64,000 nt of DNA, from NCBI RefSeq assembly GCF_040187885.1, contig NZ_JBDPLH010000010.1, positions 124,001 to 188,000 on the forward strand, written 5' to 3'. The position numbers were made by a program, and so were the translations under genes. The notes beneath the pieces were generated by a model that saw nothing but the letters and a program-made list of their open reading frames with translations, was not told where the DNA came from and did not search any database. Origin of the DNA: Roseateles_E cavernae. GTDB taxonomy: Bacteria > Pseudomonadota > Gammaproteobacteria > Burkholderiales > Burkholderiaceae_C. This document shows positions 8,262 through 16,042 of the stretch, piece by piece. The stretch's first letter is position 1. Each line of letters starts with the position of its first letter.

Positions 8262-9743
8262 ATGACCGGACCCCGCGCGCTGCTCGCCCTGTTGCTATTT
8301 CTCCTCGGCTTCGCGGCCTCGGCCCAGGAGCCGCTGCGCATCGGCTCCAAGCGCTTCACCGAGGCCTATATCCTGGCCGAAGTGCTGGCCCAGACGGCCC
8401 GGCCGCATGGGAGCATCGAGCTCAAGCCTGGCCTGGGCAACACCGCCATCGTCTATGCCGCGCTGCGCGCCGGCAGCATCGATCTCTATCCCGAGTATGT
8501 CGGCACGATAGACCAGGAGATCCTGAAGAACGCGCAACCCTCGTCCTCGCTGGCGGCGATGAATGCGCAGCTCAAGCCGCTGGGCCTGGGCGTGGCCGTG
8601 CCGCTGGGCTTCAACAACGGCTATGCGCTGGCGATGAAGGCCGAGACCGCGCGCCTCCTGGGCATCGCCACACTGTCCGATCTGGCCGCGCATCCGAGCT
8701 TGCGCCTGGGTTTGAGCAATGAGTTCATCGGCCGCGCCGACGGCTGGCGCGGTCTGGCGCAGCGCTATGGCCTGGCACAACAGCCCAGCGGCCTGGACCA
8801 TGGCCTGGCCTATGACGCGGTGACGGCCGGCCAGATCGATGTGATCGACATCTACACGACCGACGCCAAGATAGCCCACCTCGGCCTGACCGTACTTGCC
8901 GATGACGCCGCCTACTTCCCGCGCTACGACGCGCTGCTGCTGTACCGGCTCGATGTGCCGCAGCGCTTCCCGGCCGCCTGGGCCGCGCTGCAGCGCCTGG
9001 GCGGCAGCATCAATGAGAAGACCATGATCGCGCTGAATGCCAGGGCCGAGCTGCAGGGCCAGGGCTTCGCGGCGATTGCCCGCGAGCACCTGGCCGGCGG
9101 CGCGAGCAGCGAGGTCCAGGCCGCGGGCTTCTGGGGCAAGCTCTTCGGCCCCGACCTGGCCCGGCTGACCGGGCAACACCTGACCCTGGTGCTGGCCTCG
9201 GTCGCGCTGGCGGTGTTGATCGGCGTGCCGCTGGCGATTGCGGTGGCCCCGCATGCCGGGCCGCGCGCCCTGGTGCTGGGCGCCAGCGGGCTGCTGCAGA
9301 CCATCCCCTCGCTGGCCCTGCTGGCGGTGCTGATCTCCTGGGTCGACCGCATCGGCGCGCTGCCCGCCCTGCTGGCGCTGACGCTTTATGCGCTGCTGCC
9401 CATCATGCGCAACACCTGCGTGGGGCTGGCCGAGGTGCCGCAAGGCCTGCGCCTGGCCGGCACCGCCTTGGGCTTCACCACGCTGCAGCGCCTGCGCCTG
9501 ATCGAGCTGCCGCTGGCGCTGCCGACCCTGGTGGCCGGTGTGCGCACCGCCACCAGCATCGCGGTCGGCACCGCGACGATTGCCGCCTTCATCGGCGCCG
9601 GCGGCTATGGCGAGCGCATCGTCACCGGCCTGGCGCTGAACGACAAGGACCTGCTGCTGGCCGGCGCCCTGCCCTCGGCCGCGCTGGCCCTGCTGTTCGA
9701 AGCGCTGTTCGGGCTGGCGGCCCGCTGGATGCGGCGCCGCTGA
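8262..9743 (+). CDS. Fused substrate-binding protein/permease of the OpuB/OpuC (betaine/choline) ABC family
   Basis: A 493-residue fusion. A signal peptide (MTGPRALLALLLFLLGFAAS) is followed by an OpuAC-like binding domain (LRIGSKRFTEAYILAEVLAQ; GLGNTAIVYAALRAGSIDLY; PEYVGTIDQE), ending near residue 280, then a BPD-type permease domain with about five membrane helices and the EAA-like loop GTALGFTTLQRLRLIELPLA. Such fusions import glycine betaine, choline or related quaternary amines. The start 31 bp after the dehydrogenase suggests it is the last gene of the hydroxyproline operon, so its substrate may be a proline or hydroxyproline betaine; that is inference. No ATPase gene adjoins it, which the transporter needs, so the ATPase must be elsewhere. 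Confidence 0.82.
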   Translation: MTGPRALLALLLFLLGFAASAQEPLRIGSKRFTEAYILAEVLAQTARPHGSIELKPGLGNTAIVYAALRAGSIDLYPEYVGTIDQEILKNAQPSSSLAAMNAQLKPLGLGVAVPLGFNNGYALAMKAETARLLGIATLSDLAAHPSLRLGLSNEFIGRADGWRGLAQRYGLAQQPSGLDHGLAYDAVTAGQIDVIDIYTTDAKIAHLGLTVLADDAAYFPRYDALLLYRLDVPQRFPAAWAALQRLGGSINEKTMIALNARAELQGQGFAAIAREHLAGGASSEVQAAGFWGKLFGPDLARLTGQHLTLVLASVALAVLIGVPLAIAVAPHAGPRALVLGASGLLQTIPSLALLAVLISWVDRIGALPALLALTLYALLPIMRNTCVGLAEVPQGLRLAGTALGFTTLQRLRLIELPLALPTLVAGVRTATSIAVGTATIAAFIGAGGYGERIVTGLALNDKDLLLAGALPSAALALLFEALFGLAARWMRRR

Positions 9744-9748
9744 GTGAA

Positions 9749-10402
9749 TCAGCGCGCGCGCCGCAGCCGCTGCAGCTGCCCGGCCACCATCTCGGCCATG
9801 GTCTCGGCCACCGCCTGCGGATCCAGGCCCGGCTGGTCGAACAGCAGCTCCTGGGCCGCATAGAGCGCATCGATCGCGAGCCGGAAGTTCAGCCGCACGC
9901 GCGCCGGCTCGGCCTGCGGGTGCGCGGCGATGAAGGCCGCCATCAGCATCTCGGTGACCTGGTCATGCGAACCGTTGCGCACATGCTGCAGCGCAGGCAC
10001 CGCACGCAGCGCCCGCGTGACCCAGACGCCGGCCGGTATCTGCTCGGTCAGCGCGATGGTCTGCAGGAACAGCGCGGCCACGCTGCGCGCGAACTTCGCC
10101 TCGGGCAAGGCCATCGTCGCCGGCGTGGCCCAAGGCTCCAGCAAGGCGTTCTGCGCCGCCATCAGCCGCAGGCCCAGCTCGTGCAGCAGCGCGTACTTGT
10201 TCGGGAAGTACTGGTAGAGCGCCGGCGGAGAGATGCCGACGCGCTGGCACACCAGATTGGTCGACAGCCGCTCGATGCCCACCTCGCCCAGCAGCTCGGC
10301 GCAGGCCGCCAGGATGCGCTCATAGGTCTCGATCGCACGCGGCTGGGTCGGGGCTTTCTTCAGCGCCAGCTCGGGGGCGGCAGTTTTCGGGAGGCCGGTC
10401 AT
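9749..10402 (-). CDS. TetR/AcrR-family transcriptional regulator
   Basis: A 217-residue TetR-type repressor. The N-terminal helix-turn-helix is clear: ERILAACAELLGEVGIERLS then VGISPPALYQYFPNKYALLH (about residues 28-75), followed by a helical ligand domain. It is divergent from the receptor-cytochrome-flavoenzyme operon starting at 10520 and ends 5 bp from the betaine transporter, tail to tail. I infer it controls the divergent operon, possibly through the inverted repeat at 10455-10479. The ligand cannot be read from the sequence. The start at ATG 10402 gives a slightly long N-terminus before the DNA-binding domain, as is common. Confidence 0.88.
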   Translation of the reverse strand: MTGLPKTAAPELALKKAPTQPRAIETYERILAACAELLGEVGIERLSTNLVCQRVGISPPALYQYFPNKYALLHELGLRLMAAQNALLEPWATPATMALPEAKFARSVAALFLQTIALTEQIPAGVWVTRALRAVPALQHVRNGSHDQVTEMLMAAFIAAHPQAEPARVRLNFRLAIDALYAAQELLFDQPGLDPQAVAETMAEMVAGQLQRLRRAR

Positions 10403-10454
10403 GCCGGCAGTCTAGGGCCATCCCGCCCTCGGGATAGTCCGTAGAACATCGCCC

Positions 10455-10479
10455 TAGCGAATAAATATAGTCATCGCTA
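10455..10479. promoter_or_regulatory. Inverted repeat between tetR and TonB receptor genes, candidate operator
   Basis: TAGCGA (10455-10460) and TCGCTA (10474-10479) form a perfect 6-bp inverted repeat separated by 13 bp of AT-rich sequence (ATAAATATAGTCA), the only AT-rich patch in the 117-bp divergent spacer. The size and position suit a TetR dimer site that overlaps the promoter of the plus-strand operon. Seen directly as a repeat; binding is inferred. Confidence 0.4.
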
Positions 10480-10519
10480 CATTCACTGCGTCACGATCGA
10501 TGGCGACAGGAGACAAGCG

Positions 10520-12931
10520 ATGAAGCACATCAGGCAGCAACACCTGACCCCGCTGATGCTGGCCGCGCTGGGCCTGCTGGGCGGCCCCTGCGCGGGGGCC
10601 CAGGAGGCGGTCCAGCTCGAAGCGGTCGTCGTCTCCGGCCAGGGCCGCAGCCAGCAGCTGCAGTCGGTGCCGATCGCGATCCAGGTGCTGGGCGCGGACC
10701 AGGTGCGCAGGCTGGGCGCCAATCATCTGGGCGAGCTCAGCGCCCATGTGCCGGGGCTGGAGATCGATGCCAACCAGGCCACCCAGCCGCGCATGTCGCT
10801 GCGCGGCATCGGTACCTCGGACTTCGGCATCGGCACCGATTCGCCGGTGGGCATCTATGTCGACGGCGTCTACACCGGCAAGACCGGCGGCGCGCTGCTG
10901 AACTTCAACGACCTCAAGCGCATCGAGGTGCTGAAGGGCCCGCAGGGCACGCTGTTCGGCCGCAACAGCGCCGGCGGTGCGATCTCCATCGTCACCAATG
11001 AGCCCGAGTTCCGCCGCAGCGGCAGCGGCCGGCTGCGCCTGGGCGAGGACGGGCTGCGCCAGCTCGAGGCCCTGGTCAACCAGCCGCTCGGCGAGCGCCT
11101 GGCGCTGCGCGCCAGCCTGGTGTCGCAGCGCAGCGACGGCGATCTGCGCGATGCCGCCAGCGGCCAGCGCTACGGCGGCCAGGGCAGCTGGGGCGCGCGC
11201 CTGGCGCTGCGCCTGCAGGCCAGCGAGGACACCAAGGCGGTGCTGACCTATGAGCATGAAAAACTGGACCAGCGCGCCCGCGCCGCGATCGGCCTGGTGG
11301 CCGCCCGCCCGGCCGGCACGCCGCTGCCCTTCCCGGCCGATCCGGGCGGCTTTCTGGACCCGCGCAAGGCGCCGCTGTTCAGCGATGTGCCCGATGCCAG
11401 GGAGGCGCGCGACTTCGACGGCCTGACCCTGCGCATCGAGCACAGCCTGCCCTGGGCCGAGTTCACCTCGACCACCGCCTACCGCCATTTCAGCTCGCTG
11501 AACCGCCAGGACAACGACGGCACCAACAACCCGGCCGCCTATCTGCGCACCACCAATCTCGAGGGCAATACCAGCTGGCAGCAGGAGTTCCGACTGGCCG
11601 GCAAGCACCCCGGCGCCGACTGGCTGCTGGGCCTGAGCCTGTTCCACGAGAAGGCGCGGCAGTCGGCCCTGGTCGGCACGACCACCACCGGGCTGGACAG
11701 CCTGTCGGCCAATCTGCTGGGCGCGCCGCTGTTCAGCAGCGTCAATATGCTGAGCCAGGCGGCCGGCATCCCGGGCGTGGACCTGCTGGGCCAGGACTGG
11801 CTGGAGGACATGAGCAACCGCGCGCGCAACCAGGCGCTGGCGGTCTACGGCGATGTGATCTGGCGCGTCGGCCCGGCCACCAACATCACCACCGGCCTGC
11901 GCCTGACCCGCGACGACAAGCGCTTCAGCTGGTTCAACCCGCTGCGCCAGGCCCCCGGCCTGGACGCCCAGCTGGCGGCGCTGGACGCGGCCGGCCTGTT
12001 CCCGGCCCTGGTCGCACTGGGGGCGATCAGCCAGGACGAGGCCGATGCACTGTGGGGCGGCATGACGAACAACGCCCTGGTCGCAACCCAGGGCGCCAGC
12101 GCCGCGCCGCTGCGCGTCAGCAAGAAGTGGAGCGATACCAGCCCGCGCCTGGTGCTGGACCATCGCTACAGCAAGGACCTGATGGCCTATGCCTCGCTGA
12201 CGCGCGGCTACCAGGCCGGCGGCTTCAACACCTTGCAGGTCAACTCGCGCTACGAGCCCGAGCGCGTCAGCAATCTGGAGCTGGGCCTGAAGGGCCAGTG
12301 GCCGGCGCAAGGCCTCAGCTACAGCGCCGCGCTGTTCCACTACCGCTTCGACAATCTGCAGACCCTGCAGCTGGTGCCGGCCAGCACGCCCGGCGGCATC
12401 CCGGCCTACCAGGTGACCATCAGCGACCAGCGCGCCACCGGCCTGGACCTCGAGGCCCGCTGGCAGGCGACGCGCCAGCTGCGCGTCAACGCCGCGCTGG
12501 AGCTGCTGGACCAGACCTACCGGCGCGGCCGCGGCAGCGCCGGCGAGAACCTGGCCGGCCTGCCGGTCGGCACGCCCAAGCTGAGCGCCAGCCTGGGCGC
12601 CGACTATGGCTGGGCCCTGGCCGGCGGCCAGGCCCAGGCCAGCCTGCAGGCGGCCTATAGCAGCGCCCAGCGCTGCAATAGCGAATCGCTGGTGCAGGGA
12701 CAATGCCTGAGCACGCCCACATTCCGCGTCGGCGGACCCCGGCAGCGCCTGGACGGCCGGCTGGCCTGGGACAGCGCGAACCAGGGCTGGGGCCTGAGCC
12801 TGGCGGTCAGCAATCTGCTGGACAAACGCTATGTCAACAAGCTCTGGTACGAATCGGCCCCGCTGGGCAGCGCCTATGCAACGCTGAGCCGGCCGCGCAC
12901 CGTGTCGCTCGAACTGCGGGCCAGCTACTGA
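10520..12931 (+). CDS. TonB-dependent outer-membrane receptor
   Basis: An 803-residue outer-membrane receptor. It has a signal peptide (to about residue 28, cut after PCAGA), a TonB-box-like start (VQLEAVVVSGQ), a plug domain (SVPIAIQVLGADQVRR ... MSLRGIGTSDFGIGTDSPVG; VLKGPQGTLFGRNSAGGAI) and a long beta barrel ending in an aromatic-containing strand (SLELRASY). The sequence style is that of the large CirA/FyuA-like group often linked to catabolic operons. It is the first gene of a four-gene operon; its stop overlaps the start of the cytochrome gene. It presumably imports the substrate of the periplasmic enzymes encoded next. The actual ligand is unknown. Confidence 0.92.
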   Translation: MKHIRQQHLTPLMLAALGLLGGPCAGAQEAVQLEAVVVSGQGRSQQLQSVPIAIQVLGADQVRRLGANHLGELSAHVPGLEIDANQATQPRMSLRGIGTSDFGIGTDSPVGIYVDGVYTGKTGGALLNFNDLKRIEVLKGPQGTLFGRNSAGGAISIVTNEPEFRRSGSGRLRLGEDGLRQLEALVNQPLGERLALRASLVSQRSDGDLRDAASGQRYGGQGSWGARLALRLQASEDTKAVLTYEHEKLDQRARAAIGLVAARPAGTPLPFPADPGGFLDPRKAPLFSDVPDAREARDFDGLTLRIEHSLPWAEFTSTTAYRHFSSLNRQDNDGTNNPAAYLRTTNLEGNTSWQQEFRLAGKHPGADWLLGLSLFHEKARQSALVGTTTTGLDSLSANLLGAPLFSSVNMLSQAAGIPGVDLLGQDWLEDMSNRARNQALAVYGDVIWRVGPATNITTGLRLTRDDKRFSWFNPLRQAPGLDAQLAALDAAGLFPALVALGAISQDEADALWGGMTNNALVATQGASAAPLRVSKKWSDTSPRLVLDHRYSKDLMAYASLTRGYQAGGFNTLQVNSRYEPERVSNLELGLKGQWPAQGLSYSAALFHYRFDNLQTLQLVPASTPGGIPAYQVTISDQRATGLDLEARWQATRQLRVNAALELLDQTYRRGRGSAGENLAGLPVGTPKLSASLGADYGWALAGGQAQASLQAAYSSAQRCNSESLVQGQCLSTPTFRVGGPRQRLDGRLAWDSANQGWGLSLAVSNLLDKRYVNKLWYESAPLGSAYATLSRPRTVSLELRASY

Positions 12932-13296
12932 TGCGCATCACCGTATTGCCGACCCTGCTGACCCTGCTGGCGCTGCAGGCCTGCGGCCGGGACGCGCCGC
13001 CGACCGCGGCCGCCATCTCCGCCCAGGCCGAGACGCTGCGCCCGGCCGAGGCGCGCCTGGCCGCCGTCTACGAACGCTCCTGCCTGGCCTGCCATGGCCG
13101 GGCCCATAGCGGCGCGCCACTGACCGGCGATGCGCAAGCCTGGGCACCGCGCCTGGCCAAGGGCATGGAAGCGCTGCTGCTGAGCAGCCGCCAGGGTCTG
13201 GGCGGCATGCCGGCGATGGGCCTGTGCGCCGACTGCAGCGACGCCGATCTGCGCGCGCTGATCGAATTCATGAGCATGAGAGCAAAGCCACGATGA
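12931..13296 (+). CDS. Small exported c-type cytochrome (cytochrome c5-like)
   Basis: A 121-residue monohaem cytochrome c. Residues 1-18 form a signal sequence ending in LLALQACGRD; the Cys could be lipidated, though LQAC is an imperfect lipobox. The haem site is CLACHG (about residues 51-56), a plausible axial Met lies in GGMPAMG, and CADC near the C-terminus resembles the extra disulfide of cytochrome c5. ATG 12931 overlaps the receptor stop, and its own stop overlaps the flavoenzyme start, so all three are translationally coupled. It most likely takes electrons from the downstream FAD enzyme in the periplasm. Confidence 0.88.
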   Translation: MRITVLPTLLTLLALQACGRDAPPTAAAISAQAETLRPAEARLAAVYERSCLACHGRAHSGAPLTGDAQAWAPRLAKGMEALLLSSRQGLGGMPAMGLCADCSDADLRALIEFMSMRAKPR

Positions 13297-14675
13297 ACAA
13301 GCGACGCGACTGGCTGAAGATGAGCGCTGCGGCCGCGCTGGGCGGCGGTCTGCTGCCATCGACAGCGCGGGCGAGCAGCGCCACCGCACGCCCCTGGCAG
13401 AACTGGTCCGGCAGCGCGCGCTGCCAGCCCAGCCAGTGGCTGATGCCGGCCGACGAGGCCGAGCTGGCCGGGGCCCTGGCCCGCAGCAGCGGCGCGCTGC
13501 GCTGCGTCGGCGCCGGCCATTCCTTCACACCGCTGGTGCCCACCGATGGCAGCCTGGTGGCGCTGGACAAGCTCAGCGGCATCGTCGCGCTCGACAAGGC
13601 CGCGCAGACGCTGCGGGTGCGGGCCGGCACCCGCATCGGCCAGCTGGCCCGTGCGCTCGACGGCCTGGGCCTGGCCCTGCACAACCAGCCCGATATCGAT
13701 GTCCAGACCCTGGCCGGCGCGCTGGCCACCGCCACCCACGGCACCGGCGCCGAGTTGCCGGCGCTGCACGCCCAGGTGCTGGGCCTGCGTCTGGTGACGC
13801 CCGCCGGCGAGATCCTCGAGTGCAGCCGCGACAGGAACCCCGAGCTGCTGGCCGCAGCCCAGGTGTCGCTGGGCGCCCTGGGCGTGATCACCGAGTACAC
13901 GCTGGCCGTGCGACCGCGCTTTCTGCTGCAGCGCCATGTGTGGCTGGAGCCGACCGAGGCCTTGCTGGAGCGCGCGCCCGAGCTGGCCCGCACACACCGG
14001 CATTTCGAGCTCTATGTGCTGCCCTTCACCGGCCACAGCGCGGCCATCACCCATGCCGAGGTGGCGGCCGGCGAGCCCTATGCGCCGCCCTCGGCCGACG
14101 AGGACGTGCTGCGCGATCTGCGCCGCCTGCGCGACTGGCTGGGCCGCTGGCCCGAGCTGCGCCGCTGGACCGCCGCCAAGCTGATCGCCCAGGCCGCGCC
14201 CGAGCGCTCGCTGAACTGGTCGTGGCGCCAGCTCAGCACGGTGCGGCCGACCCGCTTCAACGAAAGCGAGTACCACGTGCCGCGCGCCGCCGGCATCGCC
14301 TGCCTGCGCGAGATTGTGCAGACGCTGGAGCGGCGCAACGAGGTCTTCTTCCCGATCGAGTTCCGCTACATCCGCGGCCGCGATGATGGCGCCTGGCTCA
14401 GCCCCTTCCATCAGCGCGACAGCTGCTCGATCGCCTGCCATGCGCTGCAGGGCGAGGCCCATGACTATCTGGTCAGCGAGCTGGGTCCGGTGTTCCGCCG
14501 CCACGCCGGCCGGCCGCACTGGGGCAAGCTGCATGACCTGGGCCGCGCCGAGCTGCAGGCCATGTACCCGCGCTTCGCCGACTTCCAGCGCCTGCGCGCC
14601 GGTCTCGACCCGCAGGGCCGCCTGCTGAACCCCCATCTGAAGCAACTCCTTGGCGGAGGTCCGCACAATGGCTAG
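13293..14675 (+). CDS. Tat-exported FAD oxidoreductase of the aldonolactone/alditol oxidase family
   Basis: A 460-residue VAO-fold flavoprotein related to D-arabinono-1,4-lactone and alditol oxidases. The N-terminus (NKRRDWLKMSAAAALGG) is a good twin-arginine signal, so the protein should be exported folded with FAD. The FAD-binding domain contains RCVGAGHSFTPLV, whose His76 corresponds to the histidine that carries covalent FAD in alditol oxidase, and DVQTLAGALATATHGTG. The C-terminal RPHWGKLHDL is typical of the sugar-lactone oxidase group. With the upstream cytochrome c it probably acts as a dehydrogenase. Substrate unknown; polyols, aldonolactones or an amino-sugar derivative are possible. 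It starts on a four-base overlap. Confidence 0.86.
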   Translation: MNKRRDWLKMSAAAALGGGLLPSTARASSATARPWQNWSGSARCQPSQWLMPADEAELAGALARSSGALRCVGAGHSFTPLVPTDGSLVALDKLSGIVALDKAAQTLRVRAGTRIGQLARALDGLGLALHNQPDIDVQTLAGALATATHGTGAELPALHAQVLGLRLVTPAGEILECSRDRNPELLAAAQVSLGALGVITEYTLAVRPRFLLQRHVWLEPTEALLERAPELARTHRHFELYVLPFTGHSAAITHAEVAAGEPYAPPSADEDVLRDLRRLRDWLGRWPELRRWTAAKLIAQAAPERSLNWSWRQLSTVRPTRFNESEYHVPRAAGIACLREIVQTLERRNEVFFPIEFRYIRGRDDGAWLSPFHQRDSCSIACHALQGEAHDYLVSELGPVFRRHAGRPHWGKLHDLGRAELQAMYPRFADFQRLRAGLDPQGRLLNPHLKQLLGGGPHNG

Positions 14676-15939
14676 CACCAAGCGCCGCCTGCTGCTGGGC
14701 GCCGCGGTCGCGCTGCCCGCAGCCGCCTGGCTGGCCCGGCCCGCCGAGCAGGGCGGCCCGCACGACGACTACTTCCAGCGCCTCAGTGCGGCGCTGCGCG
14801 AGGCCGGCATCGCCCAGGCCAGCCTGGTGATCGACCTGCCGCGGCTGCGTGCCAATCTGGCCGCGATCGGCGCCCATGCCCAAACCGGCATGGCGCTGCG
14901 CGCAGTGCTGAAAAGCCTGCCCAGCCTGCCCTTGATGGACGAGCTGGCGCGAGCCTGGAACAGCGAACGGGTGATGGTGTTCAACGCCGCCCAGCTGCTG
15001 CAGCTGCTGCAGGCCAGGCCGCAGGCCCAGGTGCTGATGGGCAAGCCCTTGCCGGTGGCGGCCGCCGCCGCGGTGCTGCAGGCCCTGCCGGCCGAGCTCG
15101 GCTCCGGCATCGAGTGGTTGGTCGACACACCGCAGCGTCTGGCCCAGTACCGCCGGCTGTCCGAGCAGCGCGGCGGCCAGGCGCTGAAGATCAATCTGGA
15201 GATCGATGTCGGCCTGCACCGTGGCGGTTTCGAGGACCAGGGCGAGCTCGGCGCCGCGCTGGCCGGCCTCAGGACCGGCGCGCTGCGCTGGAGCGGCTTC
15301 ATGGGCTACGACGCCCATGTTGCGGCCCTGCCCGATGTGCTGGGCATGCGCGCCACCGCCTGGGACGAGGCCCAGCGCCGCTACCGCACGGCGATGGATA
15401 CCGCCAGCACCGCGCTGGGCACGCAGCAGCGCGAGCGGCTGACGCTCAATACCGCCGGCTCGCCGACCTTCCGCCTGCATGACGGCAAGGGCGTGGCCAA
15501 CGAGGTGGCGGTCGGCTCGGCCGCGCTGCTGCCGCTGGACTTCGAGAAGCCGCTGCTGGCCGATCTGCGGCCGGCCGCCTTCATCGCGACCCCGGTGCTG
15601 AAGAGCTGGCCGCAGTTCCGCCTGCCCGAGGGCGCGAGCTGGCTGTCACGGCTGGCGCGGGCCTGGGACCCGAACCAGGCCCGCGCGCTGGCCATCCATG
15701 GCGGGCACTGGCTGGCCCGCCCGGTCTCGCCGCCGGGAGTGCAGCCCAGCGGGCTGTACGGCCACTCGAGCAACCAGCAGGTGATGGTGGCGTCCGAGCG
15801 GGTCGCACTGCGGCCCGACGAGCAGGTGTTCCTGCGCCCGCAGCAGAGCGAGGCCGTGCTGCTGCAGTTCGGCGACCTGCTGGTGTTCGATGGCCAGCAC
15901 ATCAGCGCCCGCTGGCCGGTGCTGCCGGCGTCGGCCTGA
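14668..15939 (+). CDS. Exported PLP-dependent alanine racemase-like (fold III) protein
   Basis: A 423-residue protein of the alanine-racemase N-terminal/D-threonine aldolase-like superfamily. The barrel begins with ASLVIDLPRLRANLAAIGAH; Lys82 in ALRAVLKSLPSLPLM sits where the PLP Schiff-base lysine is expected, and LKINLEIDVGLHRGGF is the conserved substrate-side strand. The N-terminus STKRRLLLGAAVALPAAAW looks like a Tat-type signal, so the enzyme would be exported with PLP bound. The zinc pair (H-x-C) of D-threonine aldolases and D-serine dehydratases is not visible; the corresponding C-terminal region has GHSSNQQV and RPQQSEAV. It overlaps the flavoenzyme gene by eight bases. Reaction and substrate are unknown; amino-acid racemisation or aldol cleavage in the periplasm is the leading idea. 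Confidence 0.75.
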   Translation: MASTKRRLLLGAAVALPAAAWLARPAEQGGPHDDYFQRLSAALREAGIAQASLVIDLPRLRANLAAIGAHAQTGMALRAVLKSLPSLPLMDELARAWNSERVMVFNAAQLLQLLQARPQAQVLMGKPLPVAAAAAVLQALPAELGSGIEWLVDTPQRLAQYRRLSEQRGGQALKINLEIDVGLHRGGFEDQGELGAALAGLRTGALRWSGFMGYDAHVAALPDVLGMRATAWDEAQRRYRTAMDTASTALGTQQRERLTLNTAGSPTFRLHDGKGVANEVAVGSAALLPLDFEKPLLADLRPAAFIATPVLKSWPQFRLPEGASWLSRLARAWDPNQARALAIHGGHWLARPVSPPGVQPSGLYGHSSNQQVMVASERVALRPDEQVFLRPQQSEAVLLQFGDLLVFDGQHISARWPVLPASA

Positions 15940-16042
15940 AGCCTTCTTTCTTTTTTCAAATACTTTGGGGACGGCGTGTCGAACTGCCTGGCCTTGCCTC
16001 GTCGTGGGAATGTAGCCAACCACCACCTCAAGGAGAGACAAG

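Noticed and set aside
6647..8359. 570-codon minus-strand frame over the D-hydroxyproline dehydrogenase genes
   Set aside because: Low-complexity Ala/Gln/Arg shadow in GC-rich DNA; the plus-strand genes have full cofactor motifs and ATGA overlaps.
10454..12703. 749-codon minus-strand frame opposite the TonB receptor
   Set aside because: Shadow frame of a GC-rich gene; the plus-strand receptor has signal peptide, plug and barrel features.
15940..15970. T-rich run after the PLP gene, possible intrinsic terminator
   Set aside because: Only a 3-bp stem (GGC/GCC) precedes the T-run, too weak to claim a terminator.
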